NCBI GenBank assembly: GCA_000934455.1
Contig: KN886793.1
Span: 67,813 to 131,812 of the forward strand
Source of the DNA: Apostichopus parvimensis
Lineage: Eukaryota; Echinodermata; Holothuroidea; Aspidochirotida; Stichopodidae
Direction of reading: 5' to 3'
DNA: 64,000 nucleotides
Each line of letters opens with the position of its first letter. Within the stretch, counting starts at the first letter, position 1. The notes under the pieces were generated by a model. It saw only the letters and a list, made by a program, of their open reading frames with translations, ran no database searches and had not been told where the DNA came from. A program made the translations under genes and the position numbers. This document shows positions 59,001 to 63,300 of this stretch, one piece after another.

Positions 59001-60350
59001 TTTCTCCGTACGGCTATTTCCGTCCAATCTCTGATCTGGTTTATAAACTGGACTAGCAACTAATGAGTCAGCAAACACTGTCTGAGGTGTGCTGTATAAT
59101 TACAAGACTGTGATTTTAATCTCGGCTTACTTATAGGAAAGATCGATTGAAATTTGTCGGAAGTGCTTTTCTTTATATACCGTAAATCATATACTGAGTG
59201 GAAGCTTCCGCAGTTTCTTACCAGAAGAGATAATTGACAATGACAAATAAAGAGTAATAACAGTTTAAGAGGCTATTAAGTGTCAATTCTGCACTCTCTG
59301 AGGGTTGATTTAAATTCCTAGTATTGGTCCGCCAAACAGTTCTGGCCAAGAAAAATGCGAAATTGTTGATATTTGTAAAGAAAACAAAGTGAAAATATCT
59401 GGAACATCATGACTTCAATAGTTGCAAAAGATAACATCATATTGCAACTAAGAATCCTTAATTGTGTAAAAGTTGTCTCAAAGGGGAGGTGGGATACTTC
59501 CTCCCCAGGCCACAAAATTTGCCACAGGAGAGTGCAATGTTGTTAAAGGTGTATATTGGGGTCACCAAGCAGAAAAGGTGTGAATACCAGGGATTGAACT
59601 ACCTACCGTGTTATTGGTACAACAAATGAATACTTAATGCAAATTATATTTACTTTTTATTTTTAAACTGCGGTCACCTACTCTCAGTTTATCCTTTTTC
59701 TCCTTTTCTTGTTATTGCAGTGATGGAACACGAGGCTAATCTAGTGAGAGCTCACAGAAATTTAGAGGTAAGTAGTTAGAAATACTTTAAGTGGATGATG
59801 TAAACCTTCTCCTAGAGCTCTTTACTTGGTGAACTTTCCAAGATATTGCTGGGAAGATCAATTTATTGTCTGTTAGGTCTTTAAAAAAGGCCACAAATTA
59901 CACATCAATATGGTTTCACACAGTGCATGAATTCATTCTGTTTACAATTGGATTGTAAAAATTTTTGCTTACCTGTGTGACACATGGCCGTTCATCTTTA
60001 TGTTTTATGTAGGTAAGGAGGGTCAGATAACACTTATTCTGTATACTTATTCAGAGTATACTATATACACTGTTTTTCTGCTACACTGTTATTCAATGTT
60101 ATTATGCTGTACATTTATTCTGTAACACTTATTCCGTACACAGCACACGTCTGTTACATAAAACTGATATTAATAAACTCTATAAACAATCCATGTATAT
60201 GTCAAACATAAGCACTAAACCGTGACCTTGCCATGTTGGATGGGAAAGGTAAGAATTTTCCTTTAACATTTAATCGATTCTAAGCATTTCCTTTCTTCTC
60301 TTTAGGCCAAGCGTATGAATGGAACATCTCACAGACACCAGTCGCACTGA
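10984..60350 (+). CDS. CDK5RAP2: CDK5RAP2/myomegalin-like centrosomal scaffold protein, complete gene of 43 coding exons
   Basis: A centrosomin-family coiled-coil scaffold. Known members recruit and activate the gamma-tubulin ring complex at centrosomes and Golgi. The 43 exons listed separately total 7218 nt and join in one frame to a minimal 2405 aa; human CDK5RAP2 is 1893 aa. CM1 spans about residues 61-112 (SPSRAYTMKDLEQ, then ISELKKENFSLKLRIYYMEE). Phe84 matches the human CM1 phenylalanine needed for gamma-TuRC binding. KRDKAIQGF (about 375) matches the human KRDKAIQGL. LRALRKKLEDSIKVNDKLRK (about 1990) and RLRIQLERSIDTNNALR (about 2137) match paired C-terminal human motifs. The last 110 residues align with the human CM2 end. 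The start MDSVIGEDASLP resembles human MDLVLEEDVTVP and follows an in-frame TGA at 10969. Invertebrates usually have one gene ancestral to vertebrate CDK5RAP2 and PDE4DIP, so the symbol marks the family. Alternative splicing is likely at exon 38. Confidence 0.94.
11383..11621 (+). mobile_element. MITE-like element, short copy
   Basis: Ends carry 23-bp near-identical inverted repeats (11389-11411 and 11574-11596, built on TTCGGACACC / GGTGTCCGAA, 21 of 23 matching). It is the internally deleted relative of the copy at 12076-12552, in the opposite orientation. Confidence 0.75.
12076..12552 (-). mobile_element. MITE-like element, longer copy
   Basis: Same family as 11383-11621 but inverted and with about 240 extra internal bases. 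Shared landmarks: TAGCATGGACAC, CTTAAACACCCC-like, GGTTGTCATGGTGAAATCGTG, CTTAGGGGTGTCCGAA. The 147-aa minus ORF across it has no family features I recognise. Confidence 0.75.
13562..13990. repeat. Tandem duplication, about 188-bp unit, 2.3 copies (intron 1)
   Basis: Units start at 13562, 13751 and 13938 (tatcaggtac, tatcaggtac, taacagctac). Units share gtgcacttgacttgtttcca and an AT-rich end, and are roughly 90 percent alike by eye. Confidence 0.85.
19578..19925 (+). mobile_element. tRNA-derived SINE, family A, copy 1 (intron 1)
   Basis: tRNA-like head with A-box-like GGTCAAAATGGCTAAGGC and B-box-like GAGATTCGAGTC. The body is shared with the copy at 26302-26685 (TGTGCAGGTTTGTGGCTG, GGTGTGACAAGTTACC). 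No coding capacity. Confidence 0.8.
20131..20225 (+). CDS. CDK5RAP2: CDK5RAP2-like exon 2
   Basis: 95 nt encoding GRFGGLQNDTSLYPDITTDN and on, ending in phase 1. Acceptor cctaag, donor GTACAG. Low conservation, but the phase fits exons 1 and 3 exactly. Confidence 0.82.
21925..21998 (+). CDS. CDK5RAP2: CDK5RAP2-like exon 3 (CM1, first part)
   Basis: 74 nt encoding residues 50-74, with LSPSRAYTMKDLEQ opening the CM1 motif (human VSPTRARNMKDFEN). Acceptor tttcag, donor GTAAAA, ends in phase 0. Confidence 0.93.
22980..23084 (+). CDS. CDK5RAP2: CDK5RAP2-like exon 4 (CM1 core)
   Basis: 105 nt encoding QISELKKENFSLKLRIYYME and on to DDDDIKT. This is the gamma-tubulin-complex-activating core. Acceptor ttgcag, donor GTAAGT, phase 0 at both ends. 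Confidence 0.96.
23395..23575. repeat. A/T low-complexity tract (intron 4)
   Basis: About 180 bases of aaatacaaaatattatatata-type sequence made almost wholly of A and T. No other signal seen. Confidence 0.8.
24387..24463 (+). CDS. CDK5RAP2: CDK5RAP2-like exon 5
   Basis: 77 nt encoding NIELKVEAESLKKELMDKQQ then LLGKAS, close to human NIELKVEVESLKRELQ. Acceptor ttttag, donor GTAAGT, ends in phase 2. Confidence 0.95.
26302..26685 (-). mobile_element. tRNA-derived SINE, family A, copy 2 (intron 5)
   Basis: On the minus strand the head reads GTGGTCAAGTGGTTAAGGC with B box GGTTCGAGTCC, then the shared body and a tail with CGCTACGATCTCG and GCGCTATATAAG. TTGCAT on both sides (26296-26301, 26686-26691) is a candidate target duplication. 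This copy has retained more of the 3' tail. Confidence 0.85.
26722..26752. repeat. (ATTG)n microsatellite just before exon 6
   Basis: attgattgattgattgatat then attgattgc, ending about 20 nt before the exon 6 acceptor. Confidence 0.8.
26772..26895 (+). CDS. CDK5RAP2: CDK5RAP2-like exon 6
   Basis: 124 nt encoding QAVESLAQEKEQLLKKREKE and further coiled coil; human has KAVESLAE here. Acceptor tacag, donor GTAAAT, ends in phase 0. Confidence 0.92.
27829..27986 (+). CDS. CDK5RAP2: CDK5RAP2-like exon 7
   Basis: 158 nt of coiled coil (ENKNLKEIQDDLQSQLEKAQ and on), ending in phase 2. Donor GTACGT is also the first base of a minisatellite that fills the following 550 bases. Confidence 0.9.
27987..28545. 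repeat. Minisatellite starting at the exon 7 donor
   Basis: About 6.5 copies of an 81-97-bp unit. Units begin near 27987, 28073, 28154, 28246, 28332, 28424 and 28521 with gtacgtgaac / gtaggtgaac / gtagatgaat. The bodies share ggaggacttagaaaggg and gtggaggtgaagga. The first unit's first bases are the real splice donor. Confidence 0.88.
28747..28906 (+). CDS. CDK5RAP2: CDK5RAP2-like exon 8
   Basis: 160 nt encoding VIDQLQSALQTKEEVISRLM and on; similar to the human RLIEELKLSLKSKEALIQ segment. Acceptor ttttag, donor GTAACG, ends in phase 0. Confidence 0.91.
29317..29382 (+). CDS. CDK5RAP2: CDK5RAP2-like exon 9
   Basis: 66 nt, phase 0/0, encoding DLKRELEDELTEEKRNAEER. First of 17 consecutive symmetric exons (9-25). 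Acceptor ctcag, donor GTAAAG. Confidence 0.88.
29788..29883 (+). CDS. CDK5RAP2: CDK5RAP2-like exon 10 (96-nt module)
   Basis: 96 nt, phase 0/0, encoding KQKDGNLKKIKQLEETLEKA and ending LAGKDDDLK. Acceptor ttttag, donor GTAAGT. Confidence 0.88.
30502..30543 (+). CDS. CDK5RAP2: CDK5RAP2-like exon 11
   Basis: 42 nt, phase 0/0, encoding DLENDLTSAQNAEK. Acceptor ttgcag, donor GTTAGT. Very short, but the sites are good and the phase fits. Confidence 0.8.
31378..31497 (+). CDS. CDK5RAP2: CDK5RAP2-like exon 12 (KRDKAIQ motif)
   Basis: 120 nt, phase 0/0. Encodes NTLKRDKAIQGFVQALRGKE, nearly identical to human NSLKRDKAIQGLTMALKSKE. Acceptor accag, donor GTGACG. Confidence 0.94.
31981..32073 (+). CDS. 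CDK5RAP2: CDK5RAP2-like exon 13
   Basis: 93 nt, phase 0/0, encoding IDQLYQQLDNKDKEVSVARE then AMHKAEMKKYQ, matching the human segment after KRDKAIQ. Acceptor ttatag, donor GTATGT. Confidence 0.91.
32748..32840 (+). CDS. CDK5RAP2: CDK5RAP2-like exon 14
   Basis: 93 nt, phase 0/0, encoding DLEQYQSSVSDIQTNVADLK and on. Acceptor ttctag, donor GTAGGG. Confidence 0.87.
33449..33565 (+). CDS. CDK5RAP2: CDK5RAP2-like exon 15 (GC donor)
   Basis: 117 nt, phase 0/0, encoding GLQKTNARKQQEIDRLRNEK and ending EKEADIQ. The donor is CAG|GCAAGT, the consensus for rare GC-AG introns. The alternative GT at about 33599 is weaker and would add an uncoiled tail. Confidence 0.84.
33930..34004 (+). CDS. CDK5RAP2: CDK5RAP2-like exon 16
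   Basis: 75 nt, phase 0/0, encoding DLQNRVQEARDRAARETGDM then KDHYE. Acceptor gacag, donor GTGAGG. Confidence 0.88.
34236..34320 (+). mobile_element. Retroelement fragment with hammerhead-like core (Penelope-like)
   Basis: TTTGAAGAAGATCCTGCTAG followed by GATCGAAACGTCAGG. GATCCT/AGGATC forms a 6-bp stem followed by GAAAC, the layout of stem II and the conserved GAAA of hammerhead ribozymes. The upstream TTGAAGA departs from CTGATGA at two positions. Such degenerate motifs are known at the ends of Penelope-like elements. Confidence 0.45.
34496..34591 (+). CDS. CDK5RAP2: CDK5RAP2-like exon 17 (96-nt module)
   Basis: 96 nt, phase 0/0, encoding DLLDDCKKDLDKKDKLIQRM and ending LQEKDEIIQ. Acceptor ttcag, donor GTATGT. 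Confidence 0.89.
34730..34792 (-). mobile_element. tRNA-like SINE head fragment (intron 17)
   Basis: The minus strand reads GATAGCTCAGTTGGTCC followed by GGTTTCAATCCCG, which are A- and B-box-like. No tRNA acceptor stem is closed, so it is a truncated SINE rather than a tRNA gene. Confidence 0.5.
35613..35651 (+). CDS. CDK5RAP2: CDK5RAP2-like exon 18 (microexon)
   Basis: 39 nt, phase 0/0, encoding DLMENARSNFSSL. Acceptor tttacag, donor GTGAGT. Supported by good splice sites, the DL start shared with neighbours and the phase; skipping it would keep the frame. Confidence 0.75.
35996..36853. repeat. Minisatellite in intron 18
   Basis: About 860 bases built from a unit near 39 bp (tttaatttgactcacccctg agtcaatgct) that expands into a higher-order 75-bp unit with gtttaacccagttccatgtg. 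More than 15 degenerate copies of gagtcaatgct are visible. Confidence 0.88.
37103..37475. mobile_element. MITE with a tandem-repeat core in intron 18
   Basis: 373 bp with 9-bp terminal repeats ACGGAAGCT / AGCTTCCGT and a perfect 8-bp target duplication ACAGTGCT at 37095-37102 and 37476-37483. The interior is about three copies of a 105-bp unit, marked by caattgctcag at about 37120, 37225 and 37330. Each unit holds a hairpin-forming AACATTTTGCAGAAAAATGTT-like stretch. The 8-bp duplication suggests hAT, but the termini do not match the usual CAG start. Confidence 0.85.
37712..37875. mobile_element. Possible small hAT-type MITE
   Basis: 164 bp with imperfect ends CAGGCCTGAGC / AGGCTCATCCCTG and a matching 6-bp ATTCTA on both sides (37706-37711, 37876-37881). 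Weaker than the other MITEs because the inverted repeats carry mismatches. Confidence 0.5.
38420..38494 (+). CDS. CDK5RAP2: CDK5RAP2-like exon 19
   Basis: 75 nt, phase 0/0, encoding EQSRDADSALDDLKKRLKEK then EKRLE. Acceptor cttcag; the donor GTTTGA is weak. Confidence 0.83.
38721..38783. repeat. Hairpin-forming inverted repeat (intron 19)
   Basis: CCCGAAGTCTACAGACGTA at 38721-38739 and its near-perfect reverse complement at 38765-38783 (18 of 19). A second perfect hairpin ATTTTCCGTA-GTTCG-TACGGAAAAT lies at 38961-38985. The 38560-39000 stretch is richer in CpG than its flanks. Confidence 0.75.
39746..39883 (+). CDS. CDK5RAP2: CDK5RAP2-like exon 20
   Basis: 138 nt, phase 0/0, encoding GKVEEQVLATEAAEAEAGDL and a LLKEKENDLEQL module. 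Acceptor ttgcag, donor GTAAGT. Confidence 0.88.
40121..40204 (+). CDS. CDK5RAP2: CDK5RAP2-like exon 21
   Basis: 84 nt, phase 0/0, encoding DLETRLKGAGDQNKQLTEAM and on to RSKE. Acceptor cacag, donor GTATGT. Confidence 0.88.
40555..40760. repeat. Tandem repeat, about 81-86-bp unit, about 2.5 copies (intron 21)
   Basis: Units start at 40555, 40636 and 40722 with tttacatcagcgg / tttacatcaaggg / tttacatcagcgg and share tggcccacctatg. Confidence 0.75.
40961..41161 (+). CDS. CDK5RAP2: CDK5RAP2-like exon 22 (multi-module)
   Basis: 201 nt, phase 0/0. Encodes tandem module-like pieces: LGEKEAIISNLQKSIAEKDG, MLENLRDLLEGQ and LFKQLTAKLRDKEKQLQ. Acceptor attag, donor GTACGA. Confidence 0.9.
41767..41862 (+). 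CDS. CDK5RAP2: CDK5RAP2-like exon 23 (96-nt module)
   Basis: 96 nt, phase 0/0, encoding EMVAERADVANANQKATQDL and ending LRDKDEQIK. Acceptor cccag, donor GTGAGA. Confidence 0.9.
42525..42620 (+). CDS. CDK5RAP2: CDK5RAP2-like exon 24 (96-nt module)
   Basis: 96 nt, phase 0/0, encoding DLNGNLGKQTSQHSNKIRNL and ending LDNKDLELQ. Acceptor ctcag, donor GTGAGG. Confidence 0.9.
42924..43298. mobile_element. hAT-type MITE 4 in intron 24
   Basis: 375 bp. The right end reads CAGGGGTGGGCAACTTACGG on the minus strand and the left end CACGGGTGGGCAACC. Perfect 8-bp target duplication GCTTAGAG at 42916-42923 and 43299-43306. The CAGGGGTGGGCAA end is a widespread hAT (Charlie-like) type. Confidence 0.9.
43570..43665 (+). 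CDS. CDK5RAP2: CDK5RAP2-like exon 25 (96-nt module)
   Basis: 96 nt, phase 0/0, encoding GAGDALNRAEREQENLVGKL and ending LEEKDKTIE. Acceptor attag, donor GTGAGA. Last of the symmetric run. Confidence 0.9.
44146..44299 (+). CDS. CDK5RAP2: CDK5RAP2-like exon 26
   Basis: 154 nt encoding KLLDSGREKDKLFVEMQQAV and on to SLSGKE, ending in phase 1. Acceptor gacag, donor GTATGC. Confidence 0.89.
45161..45260 (+). CDS. CDK5RAP2: CDK5RAP2-like exon 27
   Basis: 100 nt encoding EVRRLKSSLPEKGELDSLRA and on, ending in phase 2. Acceptor accag, donor GTAAGT. Confidence 0.88.
45591..45639 (+). CDS. CDK5RAP2: CDK5RAP2-like exon 28
   Basis: 49 nt encoding ATIDQLQQPEVSKYEM, ending in phase 0. Acceptor tgtag, donor GTAAGT. 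A nearby stretch at about 45772-45815 (gccaccatcgaccaact and on) looks like a decayed duplicate of this exon. Confidence 0.84.
46192..46299 (+). CDS. CDK5RAP2: CDK5RAP2-like exon 29
   Basis: 108 nt, phase 0/0, encoding ARQKRRLTELEAKLEAKEQE and on to KDRLIK. Acceptor cccag, donor GTAAGT. Confidence 0.9.
46872..46934 (+). CDS. CDK5RAP2: CDK5RAP2-like exon 30
   Basis: 63 nt, phase 0/0, encoding ELQIRVNLADNGKGRGSGND then D. Acceptor aacag, donor GTAAGT. Confidence 0.85.
47481..47757 (+). CDS. CDK5RAP2: CDK5RAP2-like exon 31
   Basis: 277 nt encoding LHDALREQIKELSRLTDTLK and on to GVGSDVH, ending in phase 1. Acceptor ctcag, donor GTGAGT. Confidence 0.91.
48369..50537 (+). CDS. CDK5RAP2: CDK5RAP2-like exon 32, giant 2169-nt central exon
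   Basis: Encodes about 723 residues (1074-1797), nearly all coiled coil, with a Ser-rich linker SNRSDSRSSSPSRGLSPD near 1640. SALQDQLAHCQRELKE aligns loosely with the human TQLQSQILELQGELKE block. Entry is phase 1 (acceptor tctacag) and exit is phase 1 (donor GTAAGT at 50538). It is much richer in G+C and CpG than its flanks and far longer than any other exon of the gene. Long overlapping ORFs in other frames here are composition artefacts. Confidence 0.95.
51086..51143 (+). CDS. CDK5RAP2: CDK5RAP2-like exon 33
   Basis: 58 nt encoding PSSSSGRSTPKKKTTFAE, a basic Ser/Pro segment, entering in phase 1 and leaving in phase 2. Acceptor ttcag, donor GTGAGT. Confidence 0.86.
51933..52067 (+). CDS. 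CDK5RAP2: CDK5RAP2-like exon 34
   Basis: 135 nt encoding LKIKLREISDLQKQLERSKK and on, phase 2/2. Acceptor tcgcag, donor GTAAGA. Confidence 0.9.
52691..53163 (+). CDS. CDK5RAP2: CDK5RAP2-like exon 35
   Basis: 473 nt. Contains SSTQTDHVDTTPLHDVPD, LRENQLLVCTLKSELEVYRN and YLEELRALRKKLEDSIKVND, matching human HIQEIRTLRKRLEESIKTNE. Ends in phase 1 with donor GTAAGA at 53164, only about 15 nt before an antisense SINE. Confidence 0.94.
53183..53417 (-). mobile_element. tRNA-derived SINE, family B, copy 1 (intron 35, antisense)
   Basis: The minus strand reads GGGAGTGTTAGTTCAGTGG with B box GAGTTCGAGTC, then a body shared with 56851-57101. The tail (CTAAAATACATAC) ends about 15-20 nt from the exon 35 donor. 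CAGATG at 53177-53182 and 53418-53423 is a candidate target duplication. Confidence 0.83.
53630..53771 (+). CDS. CDK5RAP2: CDK5RAP2-like exon 36
   Basis: 142 nt encoding VTTIHLQETNIELTTRVETL and on, phase 1 to 2. Acceptor ctcag, donor GTAATG. Confidence 0.89.
54270..54530. repeat. Possible interspersed repeat rich in GGAAAAGTCATG (intron 36)
   Basis: Repeated short blocks (gtggaaaag, ctggaaaagtcatg, catggaaaagtcatg) after accagggtacccacagt. It looks like a degenerate dispersed repeat; family not recognised. Confidence 0.4.
54776..54882 (+). CDS. CDK5RAP2: CDK5RAP2-like exon 37
   Basis: 107 nt encoding LESENHRLSEQLVEVEQLQN then TLRFELSVYEQIHPT, resembling human LLQSLRVELKAYEKL. Phase 2 to 1. 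Acceptor gatag, donor GTGAGT. Confidence 0.9.
55396..55707 (+). CDS. CDK5RAP2: CDK5RAP2-like exon 38 with repeated 3' tail
   Basis: 312 nt using the first available donor (GTGAGT at 55708), phase 1 to 1. TELLKEMRRLRIQLERSIDT matches human HSLLMEIQALRLQLERSIET. The last 73 nt (from 55635), the donor and the first eight intron bases form the first unit of an 81-bp tandem array reaching about 56358. The tail encodes NSRLSRRLFVNT. The frame stays open through every readable copy, so use of a later donor would add multiples of 27 residues if copies are exact. Confidence 0.88.
55635..56358 (+). repeat. CDK5RAP2: 81-bp coding minisatellite across the exon 38 donor, with assembly gap
   Basis: Unit copies start at 55635, 55716 (cut by the gap), before 56207, 56240 and 56321. 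The period is exactly 81 where both ends are visible. Each full unit encodes QTVTETNNKS, NSRLSRRLFVNT and GES and carries a donor AACACAG|GTGAGT; donors are visible at 55708, 56232 and 56313. The 481 Ns do not fit the 81-bp register, so true copy number is unknown. Confidence 0.93.
55726..56206. other. Assembly gap (481 Ns)
   Basis: Run of N inside the 81-bp tandem array. Its size would hold about six units, but the length is probably an estimate. Confidence 0.99.
56720..56800 (+). CDS. CDK5RAP2: CDK5RAP2-like exon 39
   Basis: 81 nt encoding DDNDGAAKDDFHTDFSPYED then PQFYDMP, an acidic linker, phase 1 to 1. Acceptor gttag, donor GTGAGT. Confidence 0.85.
56851..57101 (+). mobile_element. tRNA-derived SINE, family B, copy 2 (intron 39, sense)
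   Basis: Head GGAGTGTTAGCTCAGTGGT with B box TGTTCGAGTC and a closing CACTCC, then the shared body (TATGTCGTCCAGTTACAGAG, GCGAGTTCCTGCTTGCAGGA) and an ATAC-rich tail. A 19-bp tandem duplication sits just upstream at 56812-56849. Confidence 0.85.
57102..58009 (+). other. Rest of intron 39
   Basis: C-rich tract at 57145-57200, then AT-rich DNA. A pseudo-exon-like stretch at 57801-57838 was examined and rejected. Confidence 0.5.
58010..58194 (+). CDS. CDK5RAP2: CDK5RAP2-like exon 40
   Basis: 185 nt encoding a His-rich linker then LLTYERLKKTLGELRAVLRV, similar to human AKLTLEEAYRRLKLLWRV. Phase 1 to 0. Acceptor ttcag, donor GTTTGT. Confidence 0.91.
58682..58925 (+). CDS. CDK5RAP2: CDK5RAP2-like exon 41 (CM2 region)
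   Basis: 244 nt encoding SRLKRQVVAQQKLMKDTISH then LTVSNRSKESIEDAILNN. Aligns with the human C-terminal LFEQEKKLQNTMKLLQLSKR. Phase 0 to 1. Acceptor ctcag, donor GTAAGT. CpG-rich. Confidence 0.93.
59721..59767 (+). CDS. CDK5RAP2: CDK5RAP2-like exon 42 (CM2 region)
   Basis: 47 nt encoding MEHEANLVRAHRNLE, matching human LVVTHKILRKARGNLE. Phase 1 to 0. Acceptor ttgcag, donor GTAAGT. Confidence 0.92.
60306..60350 (+). CDS. CDK5RAP2: CDK5RAP2-like exon 43 with stop
   Basis: 45 nt encoding AKRMNGTSHRHQSH and stop TGA at 60348-60350. Acceptor tttag. Confidence 0.88.
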   Translation, partial: AKRMNGTSHRHQSH

Positions 60351-63300
60351 GAATTTTATGGAAATTCAGTCTTCAAGCCAACAGGGGACGGACATTCCTT
60401 AATAACAAAAAATTCCTTAGTTTTGATAAAAAATGTTTGTGTACTTCTTAGTCCATCTTGTGCCAAAGTATGATTTGTAGATTTTTTTTTTTTTTTTTTT
60501 TTTTTAGTTCTTGCCAAAGCTTTGTGCCTATTTTAGTGGTATTTTCATAGTCCATGAATGAGCTCCAACTTTTGCTTTAAGTTTTGTTATTCAATCTGGT
60601 GGCGATGAATCTATGACAAGAATTAAAAATTCTGTTACTACCATATTTGTTGCAGTAATTTTTTTTTATACTCTGAGGTCATCATTGTGAAACTGAGCAT
60701 ATTTGTTAAAGATAATGAGAGAGATGTCATTTATTTCTTCAGATGCTCAACTTTCAAAATTTTCAGATAACATTTCAGATTATTTGGGAACATCTGTCAT
60801 TCAGAAAGGAACCATAAGGTCAATAAAAAATATTGCAAAATCTACAATTATTTACTGAAAACTACCAGTAATTTGGATTTTTGGTAAAATTTGAACATTA
60901 TTTAGTTTAGTATGCTTTCGACTTACCTGTCTCCTCATGGAGGAACACATCAGCAAATGTTGCAGATGTTTTAAACATTTTTAGCAACCATACTGTTGCC
61001 AACTTTTACCTGTAGGCCCTTGGTGAGGTTGAATTTTTACGTCCTGTAAGGATTTACAATGGAATAAAAAAATTGGAGCTTAAAAATGTTCCTCTTCAAA
61101 TAAAGACTACTAAAAAGTTTGATTTTGTTAGTTTCCTTTTTATGTTCTCTAGGTACTTTTATGTTCAACTAAGAAATAAAAGATTTTAGCATAAGATACA
61201 CTTTCATTTAACAAGGAACTAAAAATTCTATGAAAATCTTACGTTTGATCTCGGAAAGGAAGGAACATTAATACTTCATCATAAATGATCACAATTCTCA
61301 AAACCATTCTTGTGGATTTGGAAAATTGTCACATAGACATACACTTTTATACTACTGTACTTAAACAACTGGGTTCGTCTTATCTTGTATCACAATTTAG
61401 CAGAAATAGTGGAAAAGTTTTTGGCAGTTCCAGGAAGATGATATAAAGTAGAAAAATGTCTCCACTTGGAAGATATTTTTTTCTTCATGTGTGTTATCAG
61501 TCTTTAGTTAAAATATTAGAAAAAAAATGTTTTTGTACTAAAATTAGTTAACAAATTTTTGTACATAAGTTATTCCTACTTATGTGTGTATTTTTCCTCT
61601 TCTGTTGATAAAAATATCTGTTGAATGTCATATACCTTAGGATGCTGAAAGGTGAAAATGTTTTTTTCGCAGTGTAACACAGATAAATTGATTTGGCCAA
61701 ATGAGGATCATAGAGATGGCACAAATATATTGATTTTGCAAAATAGATACGGGCTAAAGTATTTATGCATAATTTTGTTAAAAATATTGACTTTCTTTTA
61801 AAACCATTTTGTAGCAAGAAAATGTGATAGTTATTGTAGAGTTGTACTACAGACACTGGGATCAGGATTTTGGAAATGGTTGTTATAGGGTGATGGGGAG
61901 GGGGGGGGGGGGGAGGTGTTGGGGGCAGCTGGATGTAATGTTGGAAAATGGAAATGTTGATTTTATTTTTGAAATTTCTTTTAAATGTTTGAATGGGAAA
62001 GAACGGTATAGTGAGGGCGCTACTGAGAAATCTTCTAGTATCCTCACCTTTTTACCGCTCTTGATGGTCAATTGAATGGGATGCAAATATTTTTGTACTT
62101 TGTTTTCCGAATAGTGCAATAGTAGATGGTAAAATGAGTCATTTCATGTTGCTGAATCATCTTGGAATGTGGCCTTTTGTTAATAACATTCCATAGGGTT
62201 GTCATTCTCATGTATATAGTTAAACATGAAAAGTTCACATGTTTAAATGTTAACATTATTAATGTACTTGCTCTCTCTAGCTTTTGTATCACAACTCATG
62301 TGTAAATCTATAATTTGAATATCGGTCTCATAACACACAGTGACACACACTGCCTCCTAGTTAAAGTAAACATTTCTGTATAATTGCTTTTAGTTAGAGA
62401 ACTCATTATTCAAATGATATTGATTTTGAAGTAGAAAAAACAATTTCAACCTTCCAGAATGGTTAAGACTTCTTGAGTTCAATTTCTGACTGTACTTTGG
62501 GATTTATATTCAGATTTGTATAAACAGTTGTGATTTTATCTTCTCTCATTAATTGTGCATATAACCTTCTTCTCTCTCAGTTGGTTACAAAACCTCAAGG
62601 CAACTAACTGTAGCGTAGATAAAAGTTGTAGATATTTGGTGTTTTCATGTTTCATATGCTTATAATAATTTATGCGTATATAATTTCATATGCTAAGAGG
62701 TAGTACAGGGTTTCAGTGCTGTAGTGTCTATTGCTTCATTGATATTGAATACAAATATTAATGTATTGTTGCAGTCTCCACATAAAAAAAATATTACCAT
62801 TGGCGTTAGGTCTGACTATTATTTTTAGAGATGGCATTCAGCTGAGTATTTCTGACAAATTTTGATCAGAAAATATAGAAGTAGAGATAGACAATGTATC
62901 CCATAATGCATTTCACGTGCTTTCTCTTAGTTACCAGTATTGACGGGAGAAGGAAAAAGTATTGCCAATTTGTATTGTTTTAAACAAACACACCAGAAGT
63001 GAAAAAATAACAGAGAGAGAGAGAGAGAGAAGAGAATGTTTGTATACTTGTATTTAAAAAATTAGGCCAACAAATCTTGACAATGTTTTTTTCTTCAGAA
63101 AAGATTATAAAATGTATGGGTTAAATATAGCACAACACATCAGGTGGAGGCTTACTCATTAGGTAGCAAGTGTGTAATAGGCACAACATGTTTTGTTAGA
63201 TTGTGGCTTGTGAGACAAAGTAGATAGTGATTGTTTTTATTGTTGCTAAAGTGGGATGCGAGTGAAGCATCGGTTTGGTGTAAAGTTTTATAGAACTGTC

